Below are positions 8,795 to 17,627 of a DNA stretch of 64,000 nt, one piece after another. The notes beneath the pieces were generated by a model. It did not search any database. It was not told where the DNA came from and worked only from the letters and a program-made list of their open reading frames with translations. The DNA lies in assembly GCF_014207425.1 (NCBI RefSeq), contig NZ_JACHFF010000001.1:952124-1016123 (forward strand). The letters run 5' to 3'. A program made the position numbers and the translations under genes. The stretch is from Jeotgalicoccus coquinae (GTDB lineage Bacteria; Bacillota; Bacilli; Staphylococcales; Salinicoccaceae). Position 1 is the first letter of the stretch. Each line of letters opens with the position of its first letter.

Positions 8795-8828
8795 CCCCCT
8801 AAAGCAGACACTTTAGGGGGATTTTCTC
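8795..8828 (+). terminator. Terminator of the cytochrome gene
   Basis: CCCCCTAAAG / CTTTAGGGGG (8795-8804 and 8811-8820), followed by ATTTTCTC. The next 230 bp up to the convergent flavoprotein gene hold no convincing gene. Confidence 0.85.
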
Positions 8829-9055
8829 TTGATATCATTACAAAAGATAATCCTATAAGCTCCTGATTCCTAAACAAAAAAATCGCTGTCAGTCAATCTG
8901 GCACCGGTTTTCTTTTACTGCATGCACTGACAAACAAAATCATCATTAACACACTCAATCGTTTCACATAGCTACTCCCTCTCTGATATGAATTCGCTCT
9001 GTCACTTATAATATATACGTCTGCATTAACGATGTGTAGAAATAACATTTATATA

Positions 9056-9088
9056 ATAAAAAAACACACGCAAATTTTGCGTGTGTTT
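9056..9088 (-). terminator. Terminator of the flavoenzyme operon
   Basis: AAACACACGCAAA / TTTGCGTGTGTTT inverted repeat (9062-9088 region), with the A-run at its left giving the minus-strand T-run. Confidence 0.85.
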
Positions 9089-9099
9089 ATCTATCTACC

Positions 9100-10830
9100 T
9101 TAGTCTTCTAATCTCTGGTTGTTTTTATGATATTTAATTATTCCTTCAGCACAGCGGTATGCTATCGCACCGACTGTTCCTGTCGGGTTGTTTCCTGAGT
9201 TGTGTACAAATGTACTGGATCCTGCAACAAACAGGTTGTCACGATCCCAGTGCTGCAGCCAAGTGTTAACTACACTGTTCTCAGGGTCTGTCCCCATTGG
9301 AGTACCACCTGAAATATTTGTTGATTGGTAAGGAACAATATCGTATGCACCGATGTCATCATTGGATACATCGATATGTTTTGCACCCATCTTCTCTACA
9401 ATTTCTTTACATCTCTCTGTCAGATATTTATTTCTTGCATTATCCTGTTCTGTCCAATTATAAGTAAGCATTACTTGTGAATTTCCAAATGCATCCTTAT
9501 ATGTATCATCCAGGTCCAGGTAATGATCTTTATGCGGTCCTGTATGCGCCATTGAATACACTTCTAATGTTCTTGTAAAGTTTTTAATTGATTCTTCTTT
9601 GAACTCTTCTCCCCACTCAGGTGTATCTTTACGAACTGTGTTCGATAAAATAGGACGGGCGCCTGTCTGAGTAAAGTGGATTGATCCTCCGTGAATAAAA
9701 TCCAGACCTTCATGATCAAAGTTGTCACCGTTGAAATCATCCAGAATCATACCAAGTGCACCTGCACCCATAAATGTGTTGAACTGTTCATCAAAGAAAC
9801 CGGTCGCACCTAAACCAGTCTGGTAACAATAGTTACTTCCGAGTGCCCCTTTTTCTGTTTCAGGATCATATTGTTCCCCGATATCTGAAACTCTGAGCAG
9901 TTTATAGTTATTGAATAAGAAGCTCGTTAATACAACAACATCCGCCGGCTGGAAATATTCTTCACGCGTTATAGTGTCTATGAATTTCACACCTGTTACT
10001 TTTTTATCATCATCTTTATCAGTAACAATTTCAGTTACGTTTGAATTATAACGAATGTCAAAGTTTCCGGTTTTTTCTGCTGTTTTTAGTACTGTTATGT
10101 CAGGTGTTGCTTTTGCATCATATTCACATGCAAAACGTTCACAGAATGCACAGTACTGACATTGATTTAAAACTTCGCCATCAGGGTTTTCATAACTTTG
10201 TGACATGTTGGCAGACGGCATCATAATAGGGTGTAAATTCAGCTCATTTGCTGCTTTTTCAAATAATCTTAACGATTTTGTTTTAAGCATTGGCGGGTTT
10301 GGATATGGACTGGAACGTTCCTCACCAAGCGGGTTTTCCTCACCGCTGACTCCGGCAGTTTTTTCGAACTTGTCATAGTACTTTTCCATCTCGTCAAATG
10401 TAACACCCCAGTCACGATAACGAAGTCCGGAATCTATTCCAAGTTTTTCTTTGCCGTATTTTTCTTCTGTCATTGATTTAATTTCAAAATCATATGGCAT
10501 GTAACGGTCAGTTTGGCCGTTCCAGTGCGTACCGGCTCCGCCTCGTCCGCTTCCTGGTAAAAATGAACCTAAACGACGCACAGGTAGTGCAAGTTCGTCC
10601 CGTTTATTTCTAAACGTTAAAGTTTCAACTGAAGTGTCCTGCATCAGTTCATAACGCTGAGCGTACTTCAATTCATCATGCACATGCTGATAGTCCGTTG
10701 TATCACGGTATGCACCGCGCTCTAAACTTTTAACTTTTAATCCTTCTTTTGCTGTTTCTGCAGCAACGATACCGCCTGTCCAGCCGGCACCGATCGTAAC
10801 AACGTCTACTTTATCTAATTCTTTTACCAT
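9100..10830 (-). CDS. GMC-family flavoprotein, gluconate 2-dehydrogenase-like large subunit
   Basis: 576 aa. FAD-dependent dehydrogenase of the glucose-methanol-choline superfamily, of the membrane-linked gluconate/sugar dehydrogenase type. The N-terminal FAD-binding Rossmann motif is GAGWTGG (G14-G20). GRGGAGTHWNGQTDR is the typical GMC signature, and the C-terminal half has SSTFVHNSGNNPTGTVGA. Four cysteines in CQYCAFCERFAC (C224, C227, C230, C235) resemble the iron-sulfur site reported in related FAD glucose dehydrogenases (inferred). It has no signal peptide, so export probably depends on the Tat-signal-bearing small subunit encoded 28 bp upstream. AGGAGG precedes the ATG. The true substrate cannot be read from sequence. 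Confidence 0.88.
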   Translation of the reverse strand: MVKELDKVDVVTIGAGWTGGIVAAETAKEGLKVKSLERGAYRDTTDYQHVHDELKYAQRYELMQDTSVETLTFRNKRDELALPVRRLGSFLPGSGRGGAGTHWNGQTDRYMPYDFEIKSMTEEKYGKEKLGIDSGLRYRDWGVTFDEMEKYYDKFEKTAGVSGEENPLGEERSSPYPNPPMLKTKSLRLFEKAANELNLHPIMMPSANMSQSYENPDGEVLNQCQYCAFCERFACEYDAKATPDITVLKTAEKTGNFDIRYNSNVTEIVTDKDDDKKVTGVKFIDTITREEYFQPADVVVLTSFLFNNYKLLRVSDIGEQYDPETEKGALGSNYCYQTGLGATGFFDEQFNTFMGAGALGMILDDFNGDNFDHEGLDFIHGGSIHFTQTGARPILSNTVRKDTPEWGEEFKEESIKNFTRTLEVYSMAHTGPHKDHYLDLDDTYKDAFGNSQVMLTYNWTEQDNARNKYLTERCKEIVEKMGAKHIDVSNDDIGAYDIVPYQSTNISGGTPMGTDPENSVVNTWLQHWDRDNLFVAGSSTFVHNSGNNPTGTVGAIAYRCAEGIIKYHKNNQRLED

Positions 10831-10858
10831 TTCATTTTCCTCCTAAATTCTCAACCCG

Positions 10859-11641
10859 TTAACCAAAATTGGGTATTGGTTCGATATCCTGAAATTCATC
10901 AGTATCAATGACATCTAAATAAGAATGCTGGTGTCCCGGGAACTGTTTCATCTTCCAGCCCGCCATATTTCTATTGCCTCTGTAGATCGGGTCTGAATAT
11001 ACCCCTTCTAATGTTGCAGTATGTAATAGTTTAAAGAAGAACCCTGCTGTTGCTGTATTTTTAGGCACATTGAAGTCTACTTCATCTGTTTCAAACGCTT
11101 TTAAAATTTCGTCCTGCTGTTTACCGTCCAATTTGGCGAACGACGTGTCGTGTCGCTCTTCTGCTTCTTCCTGCAGTTTTCTGATTCCAAGCATGAAGTA
11201 TGAAGCACGGTTTAAATTAGACTGGTAACCCTGTGTGCCTTTTCCTTCGTGGAAAGGACCCTGCATATATTCTCTCGAATTATGTCCATATGCACCTGCA
11301 AGCTGTCCGTCTAAAAAGTATGCTGCACCGAGTTCTTTTGCACCCGGACCCGCATCTGATTCAGGGAAAATTCTTTCCATAGCCGCTTCAATGATACGGA
11401 AATCCTCATCATTGCTGAAGAATACACGTCCCTGATCCGGAATGCCGCCACCGTGATCACTGTGGCCATGTGAGCCGCCGGAACTGTCGGAATCAGCGCT
11501 TTCGTTACCTCCACCATTGTCCACTTCATTCATGTTAAAACCAATAAGCCCGCCGAGCAGACTGCCGCCGATAACTCCACCGGTAGCAGCCCCTGTTGTT
11601 TTCAAGAAATCACGCCTTGAAAACTGTTTTTCATCCGCCAC
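10859..11641 (-). CDS. Gluconate 2-dehydrogenase subunit 3-like protein with Tat signal
   Basis: About 260 aa. The N-terminus carries a twin-arginine export signal, SRRDFLKTTGAATGGVIGG, then a Gly/His/Ser-rich linker (SHGHSDHGGG) and the subunit-3 domain (DFRIIEAAMERIFPESDAGPG onward, GWKMKQFPGHQHSYL near the end). In known enzymes this subunit stabilises the flavoprotein and carries it out through Tat. I place the start at GTG 11639-11641, because the upstream TTGGAGG, which could be read as a start, is in fact the Shine-Dalgarno. First gene of a two-gene operon; no cytochrome subunit is encoded with it, so the cytochrome at 8422-8769 is a possible electron acceptor. Confidence 0.87.
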   Translation of the reverse strand: MADEKQFSRRDFLKTTGAATGGVIGGSLLGGLIGFNMNEVDNGGGNESADSDSSGGSHGHSDHGGGIPDQGRVFFSNDEDFRIIEAAMERIFPESDAGPGAKELGAAYFLDGQLAGAYGHNSREYMQGPFHEGKGTQGYQSNLNRASYFMLGIRKLQEEAEERHDTSFAKLDGKQQDEILKAFETDEVDFNVPKNTATAGFFFKLLHTATLEGVYSDPIYRGNRNMAGWKMKQFPGHQHSYLDVIDTDEFQDIEPIPNFG

Positions 11642-11864
11642 TTCGTTTACCTCCAAATTTTTTTACAAAAGTATAATACCATGCATAATTATAACATCGT
11701 AAGAATAATATTAAAGAGCACATTGTAAAATATAAAGTTAAACTACTATTCGAAATTGTGAAACATTTTTACTGCTGATAAAATCCGGGGCACAGAACAG
11801 TTTTTAACTCTGTGCAGTCTTATATTCAAGTATCTCAATTAAAACTGAATCTCAAATACAAACA

Positions 11865-11890
11865 GACCCGTCCGATGTATTGGACGGGTC
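11865..11890 (-). terminator. Terminator of the ABC-transporter operon
   Basis: GACCCGTCC / GGACGGGTC (11865-11873 and 11882-11890) just downstream of the permease stop. The stem could act in both directions. Confidence 0.75.
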
Positions 11891-11909
11891 TTGCATTATA
11901 ACTGGTATC

Positions 11910-12662
11910 TTAATAGTCTATTCTGTTAAATATCCACAAAGCGATTACTGATGGAATGATAATCCATGCCAGAAGTACAGCTGCAGATAATACGAAAGAA
12001 CCGCTGCCGACTCCGATAAAGTAATTCAGTGCGTTTTCAGGAAATATAACAAGTAAAGGGTCTGATACAACCTCAGGAAACATCTTAATGAGTGCAGGAA
12101 GGAACATGACAGCTAATGCAAAAGTAATCCCGCCTGCAGGTGATTGAATATAAAATGTTCCGGCTGCACTTAAGAGCGTATAAAATAAGACCATGACGAT
12201 AGAACCGATGATGATTTGATAAAGAGCACTTCCTGCAGCACTTAACCCGCTCACACCAATTGCGGATGCAATGAGCTGACTGGTGATAACCAATAATACT
12301 GCGACTGTTATACTAATCAGAATGAATAACACAGCCAGGAAAATGATTTTAGAAATAAAGTATTTCCTGCGGTTCGGAGTGATTGCTAAATTTGTATGCA
12401 CTGCGCCTGCAGCCAGATCTTTCGAAATAAACATCGCTGTAAATATAATCAGCATAATCGTTGTCACATCTATCCCGAGAAATGAAATATCAATCATTTC
12501 CATAAAAGTCAGATCCGTGAACGCTCTGCCCTGAGTAATGTTAATAGTGAACAGAAAAATGGCTCCGAACACGATGCTAAGAACTACCGTCATCATTAAA
12601 AAATTCCGGTAGGCCGGCAGGTATAATATCTTTTTAAAATTTGATTTAATAAGGTTCATCAT
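11910..12662 (-). CDS. ABC transporter permease (ABC-2 type)
   Basis: 250 aa with six strongly hydrophobic helices (around residues 20-40, 58-78, 100-130, 145-170, 178-195, 222-246), as in ABC-2 type exporters. It partners the ATPase whose stop codon it overlaps by 4 bp (ATGA-type coupling). The substrate is unknown. With a MerR-type regulator at the head of the operon, export of a drug or toxic peptide is plausible but not shown. Confidence 0.85.
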   Translation of the reverse strand: MMNLIKSNFKKILYLPAYRNFLMMTVVLSIVFGAIFLFTINITQGRAFTDLTFMEMIDISFLGIDVTTIMLIIFTAMFISKDLAAGAVHTNLAITPNRRKYFISKIIFLAVLFILISITVAVLLVITSQLIASAIGVSGLSAAGSALYQIIIGSIVMVLFYTLLSAAGTFYIQSPAGGITFALAVMFLPALIKMFPEVVSDPLLVIFPENALNYFIGVGSGSFVLSAAVLLAWIIIPSVIALWIFNRIDY

Positions 12663-13573
12663 TTATTTTCAGCCCCTTGTGATACATAATCTGCTTTGCC
12701 GGAAGTGATTTCCGTAAATAATTCCTCCAGGGAAGGTTTCACACTCTTAAGCTCATGAAGCGTCAGCTGCTGTTCCAGAGCCAGTCTGCCAATTTCTTTT
12801 GCTTCAAGATTTCGCACTTCAAAGCCTGCATCCTTTCGTTTGATGACTGCTTGTTTTTCTTCGAGCGCTTTTTTCATTTTTTCCAGATTGTCCGCTTCCA
12901 CATAGACATATGAGCTTAAACTCTTTTCATTCATTTCTTCCATAGTCATATCCGCAAGCAATTTACCCTGACCGATAATAACAACCCGGTCGGCGACTGC
13001 CTGGATTTCACTCATTAAATGACTCGAAACAACTACAGCTTTCCCTTCTTCTGCAAGCTCTTTGAACAGCTTTCTAAGCCATTTAATGCCGTCTACATCC
13101 AGTCCGTTGAATGGCTCGTCCAAAATAATCGCAGCCGGATTACTAAGCAGTGCTGTGGCAACACCGAGCCGCTGCTTCATGCCGAGGGAAAAAGATTTCA
13201 GCTTGTTATCTTTCGCATTATCCAGTCCCGTGATTTGCAGCATGTCATCCACTCTGTCTGAATTGATATTTGCCGCTTCAGCTATAATAGATAAGTGTTG
13301 TTTTGCCGTGAAATTCTTATCTAAAGCTGATGGATCGATAAGGGTACCAACTTGTTTAAATGGTTCCTGATAATCTTTATATTTATTCCCATTAATCAGT
13401 ACATCACCAGCAGTCGGATTGACGAGAGATATAATCATTTTCATCGTTGTCGATTTGCCTGATCCATTGGGACCGAGAAGTCCTGTGACCACACCTGGTT
13501 TAAACGTCAAGCTTAGACCGTCCACTGCAGTTTTATCCCCGTATACTTTTGTCAGATTCTCCAGTTTAATCAT
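12659..13573 (-). CDS. ABC transporter ATP-binding protein
   Basis: 304 aa from the ATG at 13571-13573, preferred over the upstream GTG because AGGGTG lies six bases before it and it gives the usual MIKLENLTKVYGDKTAV start. Walker A GPNGSGKST (about residues 37-45), signature SLGMKQRLGVA (about 131-141), Walker B AAIILDEPFNGLD and the switch histidine in SSHLMSE. The C-terminal 90 residues form the extra domain common in exporters of the CcmA/BcrA type. It overlaps the merR gene by 8 bp upstream and the permease downstream. Confidence 0.93.
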   Translation of the reverse strand: MIKLENLTKVYGDKTAVDGLSLTFKPGVVTGLLGPNGSGKSTTMKMIISLVNPTAGDVLINGNKYKDYQEPFKQVGTLIDPSALDKNFTAKQHLSIIAEAANINSDRVDDMLQITGLDNAKDNKLKSFSLGMKQRLGVATALLSNPAAIILDEPFNGLDVDGIKWLRKLFKELAEEGKAVVVSSHLMSEIQAVADRVVIIGQGKLLADMTMEEMNEKSLSSYVYVEADNLEKMKKALEEKQAVIKRKDAGFEVRNLEAKEIGRLALEQQLTLHELKSVKPSLEELFTEITSGKADYVSQGAENK

Positions 13574-14336
13574 GTACATCACCCTTTGTCAGATAATAAT
13601 TATGTGCATCCTCTATGAAATCATTGGAAAAGTTGTATAAAAAGAGATCTTCCTCCGGCCACTTAGCACTGTCTTCCAGCCCTTTTTCAAATACTGCGGC
13701 AGCATCGGGGTCTTCAGCTGTGACGCTTTTTGTGAAATCATCCCACTTCCTGCCAAATTGAAGCCTGATTTGACTATTCTCATCTGTACTATTCAACTTA
13801 TAAGAGGCCGCTTCCAAAATAAGCTGTTTCCACTGCCAGTAAATTTCAATAATCTCGTTGTAATCATCGTACTTATCATTAAATAATTCTTCTGTTTCTT
13901 CATCGAATTCAACATTTGCATAATCAAGAATGGTTTGCTTATTCAGCCCGAGTACAAGTTCCGTGAAAGGTTCCAGGTCCTGATTCGGATCAGTCTCAAG
14001 CACATTATTCACTGCCTGGATAATTGTCAGCCTTAATTTGATATCCATCTCCTGCTGAAACAGGATATCTGCCTGGCTTTGTAATATATTTTTTATATCA
14101 GCGACATCGTCAAAATTAATCAGGTTAGTTTTAATCTCTTTCAATGAAAAACCAAGGCGTTTATAAAATAAGATTTGCTGAAGCGTCATTAAATCGTTTT
14201 TTGAATAATATCTGATATTTTTCTTTACATCTCTATTGGCCTTAAGCAAATCGATTTTATCGTAATATTGAATCGTTCTGATCGTTGCCCCGGATAATCT
14301 GGATAGCTCACCAACTGTATACATTTTTTCATGCAT
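13566..14336 (-). CDS. MerR-family transcriptional regulator
   Basis: 256 aa. N-terminal winged-helix MerR domain: MYTVGELSRLSGATIRTIQY then YDKIDLLKANRD and the second-half KRLGFSLKEIK. The C-terminal 150 residues, acidic and helical, are probably an effector-binding domain, with no cysteine-rich metal site. It is the first gene of merR-ATPase-permease, overlaps the ATPase, and has a promoter with the over-long 19-bp spacer that MerR proteins activate. Likely senses a small molecule and turns on its own exporter. Confidence 0.9.
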   Translation of the reverse strand: MHEKMYTVGELSRLSGATIRTIQYYDKIDLLKANRDVKKNIRYYSKNDLMTLQQILFYKRLGFSLKEIKTNLINFDDVADIKNILQSQADILFQQEMDIKLRLTIIQAVNNVLETDPNQDLEPFTELVLGLNKQTILDYANVEFDEETEELFNDKYDDYNEIIEIYWQWKQLILEAASYKLNSTDENSQIRLQFGRKWDDFTKSVTAEDPDAAAVFEKGLEDSAKWPEEDLFLYNFSNDFIEDAHNYYLTKGDVHD

Positions 14337-14356
14337 GGCTTTTCACCTCTATCTTG

Positions 14357-14387
14357 ATTAAATCATATTACGTAACGTCATGTGCAA
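14357..14387 (-). promoter_or_regulatory. MerR-type promoter (19-bp spacer)
   Basis: Minus strand: -35 TTGCAC (14382-14387), a spacer of exactly 19 bp, -10 TTTAAT (14357-14362). The spacer holds a near-palindrome around GACGTTACGTAAT. Read on the plus strand its core, TTACGTAACGTCAT, nearly repeats the core in front of the second MerR gene (TTACATAACGTCAT at 23280-23293). Confidence 0.65.
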
Positions 14388-14413
14388 GTGTTTCCCGCTA
14401 ATTTTATTCTTTC

Positions 14414-14443
14414 AAAAAGAGCGTCCGGTTTCCCCGGACGCTC
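14414..14443 (-). terminator. Terminator of the DUF488 gene
   Basis: GAGCGTCCGG / CCGGACGCTC with a five-base loop (14419-14443), followed on the minus strand by TTTTTG. Confidence 0.85.
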
Positions 14444-14453
14444 CATAGTACAA

Positions 14454-15011
14454 TCATTTCGTTGTTTTTTTAGGATATACAACTTCTCCATCATCTTCTA
14501 TAATCGGCATGGCGCCCCACTGCCCCAGCTTATGCGGTACTATTTCTATTTCTTCTTTATTATTCACTATTATATGATCTACATCCACATCGTGTGCGGC
14601 CAACCAGTTGCTGATAATTAAACGATGGCATCTGGATGGATGACGTTCAGCACATAAAATAGCCACTGTCTTTTTTCCGGCATCTTCCATCAACGAATTG
14701 ATACCTTGTTTGAACTCATCAGTCAGCGTATAATCTGCATAATTATGGAATGATTGATTTTTCCAGCCTTCATTTAAAGAGACTCCTACAGTCCCTGATG
14801 GTTGTCTTCGTCCGCCCAGCAGCTTATTATGAAGGTAATTTATATCATTATTTTCCAGCCATTCCTGAAATGATTGCCGGTTGTATTGCGGGTGTCTTTT
14901 ACTGTTAGGAAATGTGCGCACATCAGTCACCTGTGTGACATCTGCGGTTTGTAACATTTCCAGAAATTTATCCAGTGAATAATCAAAATGTCCTACAGTA
15001 TAAATACGCAT
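14454..15011 (-). CDS. DUF488 family protein
   Basis: 185 aa, usual length for DUF488, a widespread cytosolic family of unknown function. Hallmarks: MRIYTVGH at the N-terminus, VTDVRTFPNSKRHPQYN, and CAERHPSRCHR (about residues 138-148) with its conserved Cys/His/Arg pattern, which suggests an enzymatic or nucleic-acid-related role. GGGGG precedes the ATG. It is a single-gene transcript with its own terminator; neighbours give no functional hint. Confidence 0.88.
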   Translation of the reverse strand: MRIYTVGHFDYSLDKFLEMLQTADVTQVTDVRTFPNSKRHPQYNRQSFQEWLENNDINYLHNKLLGGRRQPSGTVGVSLNEGWKNQSFHNYADYTLTDEFKQGINSLMEDAGKKTVAILCAERHPSRCHRLIISNWLAAHDVDVDHIIVNNKEEIEIVPHKLGQWGAMPIIEDDGEVVYPKKTTK

Positions 15012-15158
15012 AAAATCGCTGCCCCCTATAGTTTTAAATCACCAAATTTATAAGATAAAATCCATTCCCTTTTATTAAGGTCTCTGTTCAAGTTAAAGTG
15101 AGTGTATCATCCGATAAAATTAAGTTTTTAATAAAATGTCCAGGAAAGAGGAAACATA

Positions 15159-15839
15159 ATGAGTTCAGAAAAATATTCTACAGATGCTTTCTCTCCCCGT
15201 TCAATAGTTTCCCTATTAACCTCAGTAATATTCATAGGCGTATTGATATGGTTGAGTTTTAATGTAAATATCCCGGAACCTGAAGTGCTGAGAGAGATGA
15301 TTCAAGGATATGGCTGGGCTGGCTGGCTGGTTTTTATCGGCATTACAGCCCTGATTGCCATTACACCGATTCCTGTCACTATCCCGGCCTTAGTTGCAGG
15401 TTCTCTATACGGTGTTATAGCCGGCAGTCTGTTTTCCTTTACAGGCGTACTGATCGGCTCCTGGATTGGGTACTGGTTAGCCAGACTTACCGGTCAAGAC
15501 CTGACATTCAAACTCCTTGGCCGCCATGGAACAACGGTTAAAAAGTATTTGGGTAACGCAGGCTTCTTAGCCATGTGTACAGCAAGACTGATGCCCGGCT
15601 TACCATACTGGCCGGTCAATTACGGTGCAGGTGCATTAGGCGTCAGTCAATATGCCTTTTTGTCAGCAACCTTTATTGCTTCCATACCGGGACAAATTTC
15701 ACTTGTCGCCCTCGGTGCCTTCGCAGTCAATCAGTCTCTCTTTAACGGCATCATCCTGGTCACTGCCTGGATTACGGTACTCGCAGCTACCTGGATATCC
15801 TACCGTTACTGGAGAAGCACACGCAACCGGAGTAGATAA
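15159..15839 (+). CDS. TVP38/TMEM64-family (VTT domain) membrane protein
   Basis: 226 aa with about six membrane helices. The VTT core is recognisable: ITPIPVTIPALVAGSLYGVI, then FTGVLIGSWIGYWLARLTG, and the later RLMPGLPYWPVNYGAGALGV. Members of this DedA-related family are thought to act in membrane lipid movement or homeostasis; the exact role here is unknown. AGGAAAGAGG is the ribosome-binding site. Apparently monocistronic. Confidence 0.88.
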   Translation: MSSEKYSTDAFSPRSIVSLLTSVIFIGVLIWLSFNVNIPEPEVLREMIQGYGWAGWLVFIGITALIAITPIPVTIPALVAGSLYGVIAGSLFSFTGVLIGSWIGYWLARLTGQDLTFKLLGRHGTTVKKYLGNAGFLAMCTARLMPGLPYWPVNYGAGALGVSQYAFLSATFIASIPGQISLVALGAFAVNQSLFNGIILVTAWITVLAATWISYRYWRSTRNRSR

Positions 15840-15879
15840 CTGCTTATGATACGCTTTACCACTTAATATTTTATTAAAT

Positions 15880-15907
15880 AAGCGCCCGGCTCACTCACCG
15901 GACGCTT
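15880..15907. terminator. Shared terminator between convergent genes
   Basis: AAGCGCCCGG / CCGGACGCTT (one mismatch) between the TVP38-like gene (plus) and the small membrane protein gene (minus). Confidence 0.65.
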
Positions 15908-15915
15908 CATCTATT

Positions 15916-16170
15916 TTACATAAACAATATGCTCACTAAAAATATTCCAACCACGTTCACCAGTATTGCCGACAGGCTGAGTTTCTTCGCTCTGCCTTCT
16001 CCGGTTTGCGTTATTAAGAGTATAACCACGCTTAATATCGCGAGACCGATGGCAATATAATACGGCAGACCGATCGGTGACAGGTAAATATTACCCACGT
16101 CGTTCGCGGCAATCGTCGTAATCAGATAGATTAAGTTCAGTATTGATAAAATAAGCACCAAAATCCGCAT
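15916..16170 (-). CDS. Small membrane protein, three helices
   Basis: About 84 aa with three hydrophobic helices (residues 3-22, 36-56 and 65-83). I do not recognise a family. GAGGAG with a seven-base spacing favours the ATG at 16168-16170 over the longer GTG start at 16185. It lies 22 bp after the Y-family polymerase gene on the same strand, so it could be cotranscribed with it and thereby SOS-responsive (inferred). Confidence 0.65.
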   Translation of the reverse strand: MRILVLILSILNLIYLITTIAANDVGNIYLSPIGLPYYIAIGLAILSVVILLITQTGEGRAKKLSLSAILVNVVGIFLVSILFM

Positions 16171-16192
16171 CATATCACTCCTCACCTGTAAT

Positions 16193-17455
16193 CTACCTTT
16201 TATGTCCCGCGATTAAACCTTCCCGGAGCTTCAGTGTAGAGGCTTCCGTGCAGCTGATTGCCCGCATAACACTGAGCTGTCCGTATTTCACTTTCAGCGC
16301 GTCTATCGTCTTCATCAGCGCTTCTTCTTTCAATACCTTATCAACATCCTGGAACAGCGAGACCTGTTTCTGGCTGTCGGGGATAAAGTTCGTTAACGTG
16401 ACACTGATGGTCCGGTACAGCGCATATGGGTCTGCGATTTGTTTTAAATGCTGCCAGACGTGTTTAATAATGATGTCCTCACTGTTGGTGCCTTCTTTAA
16501 TCGTAAACTGCTTGCGGTATATATGACCGTCTTTTGTGCCGACGGAAAACTGGACGGTACGCACCAGCCGCTTCATGAGCCGCAGACGGTGTGTCACCTC
16601 ATCGACATGTTCAAACAGCACGACATACGTTTCACTGAATTTATAGTCGCGCATGAGAATCTGGCTCTTTGCAATCGAAGGCGAATGGACTTTATGCTTT
16701 TCGCTGATTTTGCTGAAATCAATACCGTTGGCATGCAGGTGCCAGTCGACTCCGATAATGCCGAAGTCCCGCTTCAGGTACTCGTGCGGATAGTTGGCAA
16801 GATCCCCGATATTAAAAATCCCCCTTTGGTTCAGTTTCTTTTCACTTTTCTTATTAATACCCCAGAATTTGCTTAACGGCTTAATGTGCCACATCTTCTC
16901 GACCACATCCTTATACCGCCATTCGGTGATTCCGTCAGGCATATGCTTGGCTTCAAGATCCAGTGCAACCTTGCTGAGCAGCAGATTGTCACCGATCCCG
17001 ACAGCGGATTCGATTAAGGTCGTTTCATAGATTTCGTCCTTTATCTTTTTGGCAAGCTCTCTCGGTGAAGCGGCAAACAGTTTGTAGCTGTGTGTGACAT
17101 CCATAAAGAACTCATCGACGGAGTACTGATGGAAATCTTCAGGTGCGACGTATTTGAGTGCAATTTCCGTAATACGCATGGAGTAATCCAAATAGATTTT
17201 CATGGAAGGATTGATAATGTAAATATCGCTGCGCGCAGGAATCTCAAACAGCCGCGACCCTGTTTTAATACCGAGCTTTTTTAACTCGGGCGTTGCTGCC
17301 AGCACGACGGAACCGATACTCTTTGTGTCCCCTACCACAGCGAGCTTGGTTGTCTTCGGATCCAGACCCTTCAGCCTGCATGACACACTGGCAAAGAAAC
17401 TCTTTAAATCAATGCACAGAATATCGTAGTGCGGACAAACACTGTAGTCATACAT
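16193..17455 (-). CDS. Y-family DNA polymerase (UmuC/UvrX-like)
   Basis: 420 aa. Error-prone translesion polymerase. The palm motifs are DILCIDLKSFFASV near the N-terminus and YSVDEFFMDV (about residue 112), carrying the catalytic acidic residues; the helix-hairpin-helix and little-finger regions follow. The sequence type is the UvrX/YqjW branch of Bacillus phages and chromosomes rather than DinB. The start at ATG 17453-17455 has GGGGTG six bases upstream; the ATG inside the LexA box at 17479 is rejected. A perfect LexA-type palindrome lies about 20 bp upstream, so it is almost certainly SOS-induced. Divergent from the Fst-like toxin gene. Confidence 0.92.
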   Translation of the reverse strand: MYDYSVCPHYDILCIDLKSFFASVSCRLKGLDPKTTKLAVVGDTKSIGSVVLAATPELKKLGIKTGSRLFEIPARSDIYIINPSMKIYLDYSMRITEIALKYVAPEDFHQYSVDEFFMDVTHSYKLFAASPRELAKKIKDEIYETTLIESAVGIGDNLLLSKVALDLEAKHMPDGITEWRYKDVVEKMWHIKPLSKFWGINKKSEKKLNQRGIFNIGDLANYPHEYLKRDFGIIGVDWHLHANGIDFSKISEKHKVHSPSIAKSQILMRDYKFSETYVVLFEHVDEVTHRLRLMKRLVRTVQFSVGTKDGHIYRKQFTIKEGTNSEDIIIKHVWQHLKQIADPYALYRTISVTLTNFIPDSQKQVSLFQDVDKVLKEEALMKTIDALKVKYGQLSVMRAISCTEASTLKLREGLIAGHKR

Positions 17456-17471
17456 GAATATCACCCCTATA

Positions 17472-17487
17472 TAGAACATATGTTCTA
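17472..17487 (-). promoter_or_regulatory. LexA box of the Y-family polymerase
   Basis: AGAACATATGTTCT is a perfect 14-bp palindrome (17473-17486) containing GAACATATGTTC, the centre of the Gram-positive LexA (DinR) consensus CGAACATATGTTCG. It sits just upstream of the polymerase ribosome-binding site. Confidence 0.9.
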
Positions 17488-17544
17488 TATTAGCATATAA
17501 GTGCGAAAAATAGCGGAGTTATATTTTAAAATTTCTAAATAAAT

Positions 17545-17572
17545 CGAACGAATGTTCTATTTTTGGTATAAT
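17545..17572 (+). promoter_or_regulatory. Toxin promoter with LexA box
   Basis: CGAACGAATGTTCT (17545-17558) matches the LexA consensus CGAACNNNNGTTCG at all but the last base. Nine bases further is an extended -10, TGGTATAAT (17564-17572), with a consensus TATAAT and no good -35, so LexA bound here would cover the -35 side of the promoter. Transcription would start near 17579. Confidence 0.75.
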
Positions 17573-17627
17573 TGAAATATCGCCTATCCATCCCGGGCGA
17601 AATATTGACCGGGAGGAGGTGGAGGCA

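Noticed and set aside
8877-8920. Imperfect hairpin AATCGCTGTCAG...CTGGCACCGGTT
   Set aside because: Too many mismatches for a terminator and it sits away from any gene end; left unannotated.
17580-17588. Similarity of TCGCCTATC in the toxin leader to the SatD-like palindrome half-site (TTCGCCTATA)
   Set aside because: Only one half-site and the bases are explained by pairing with 17719-17727; probably coincidence.
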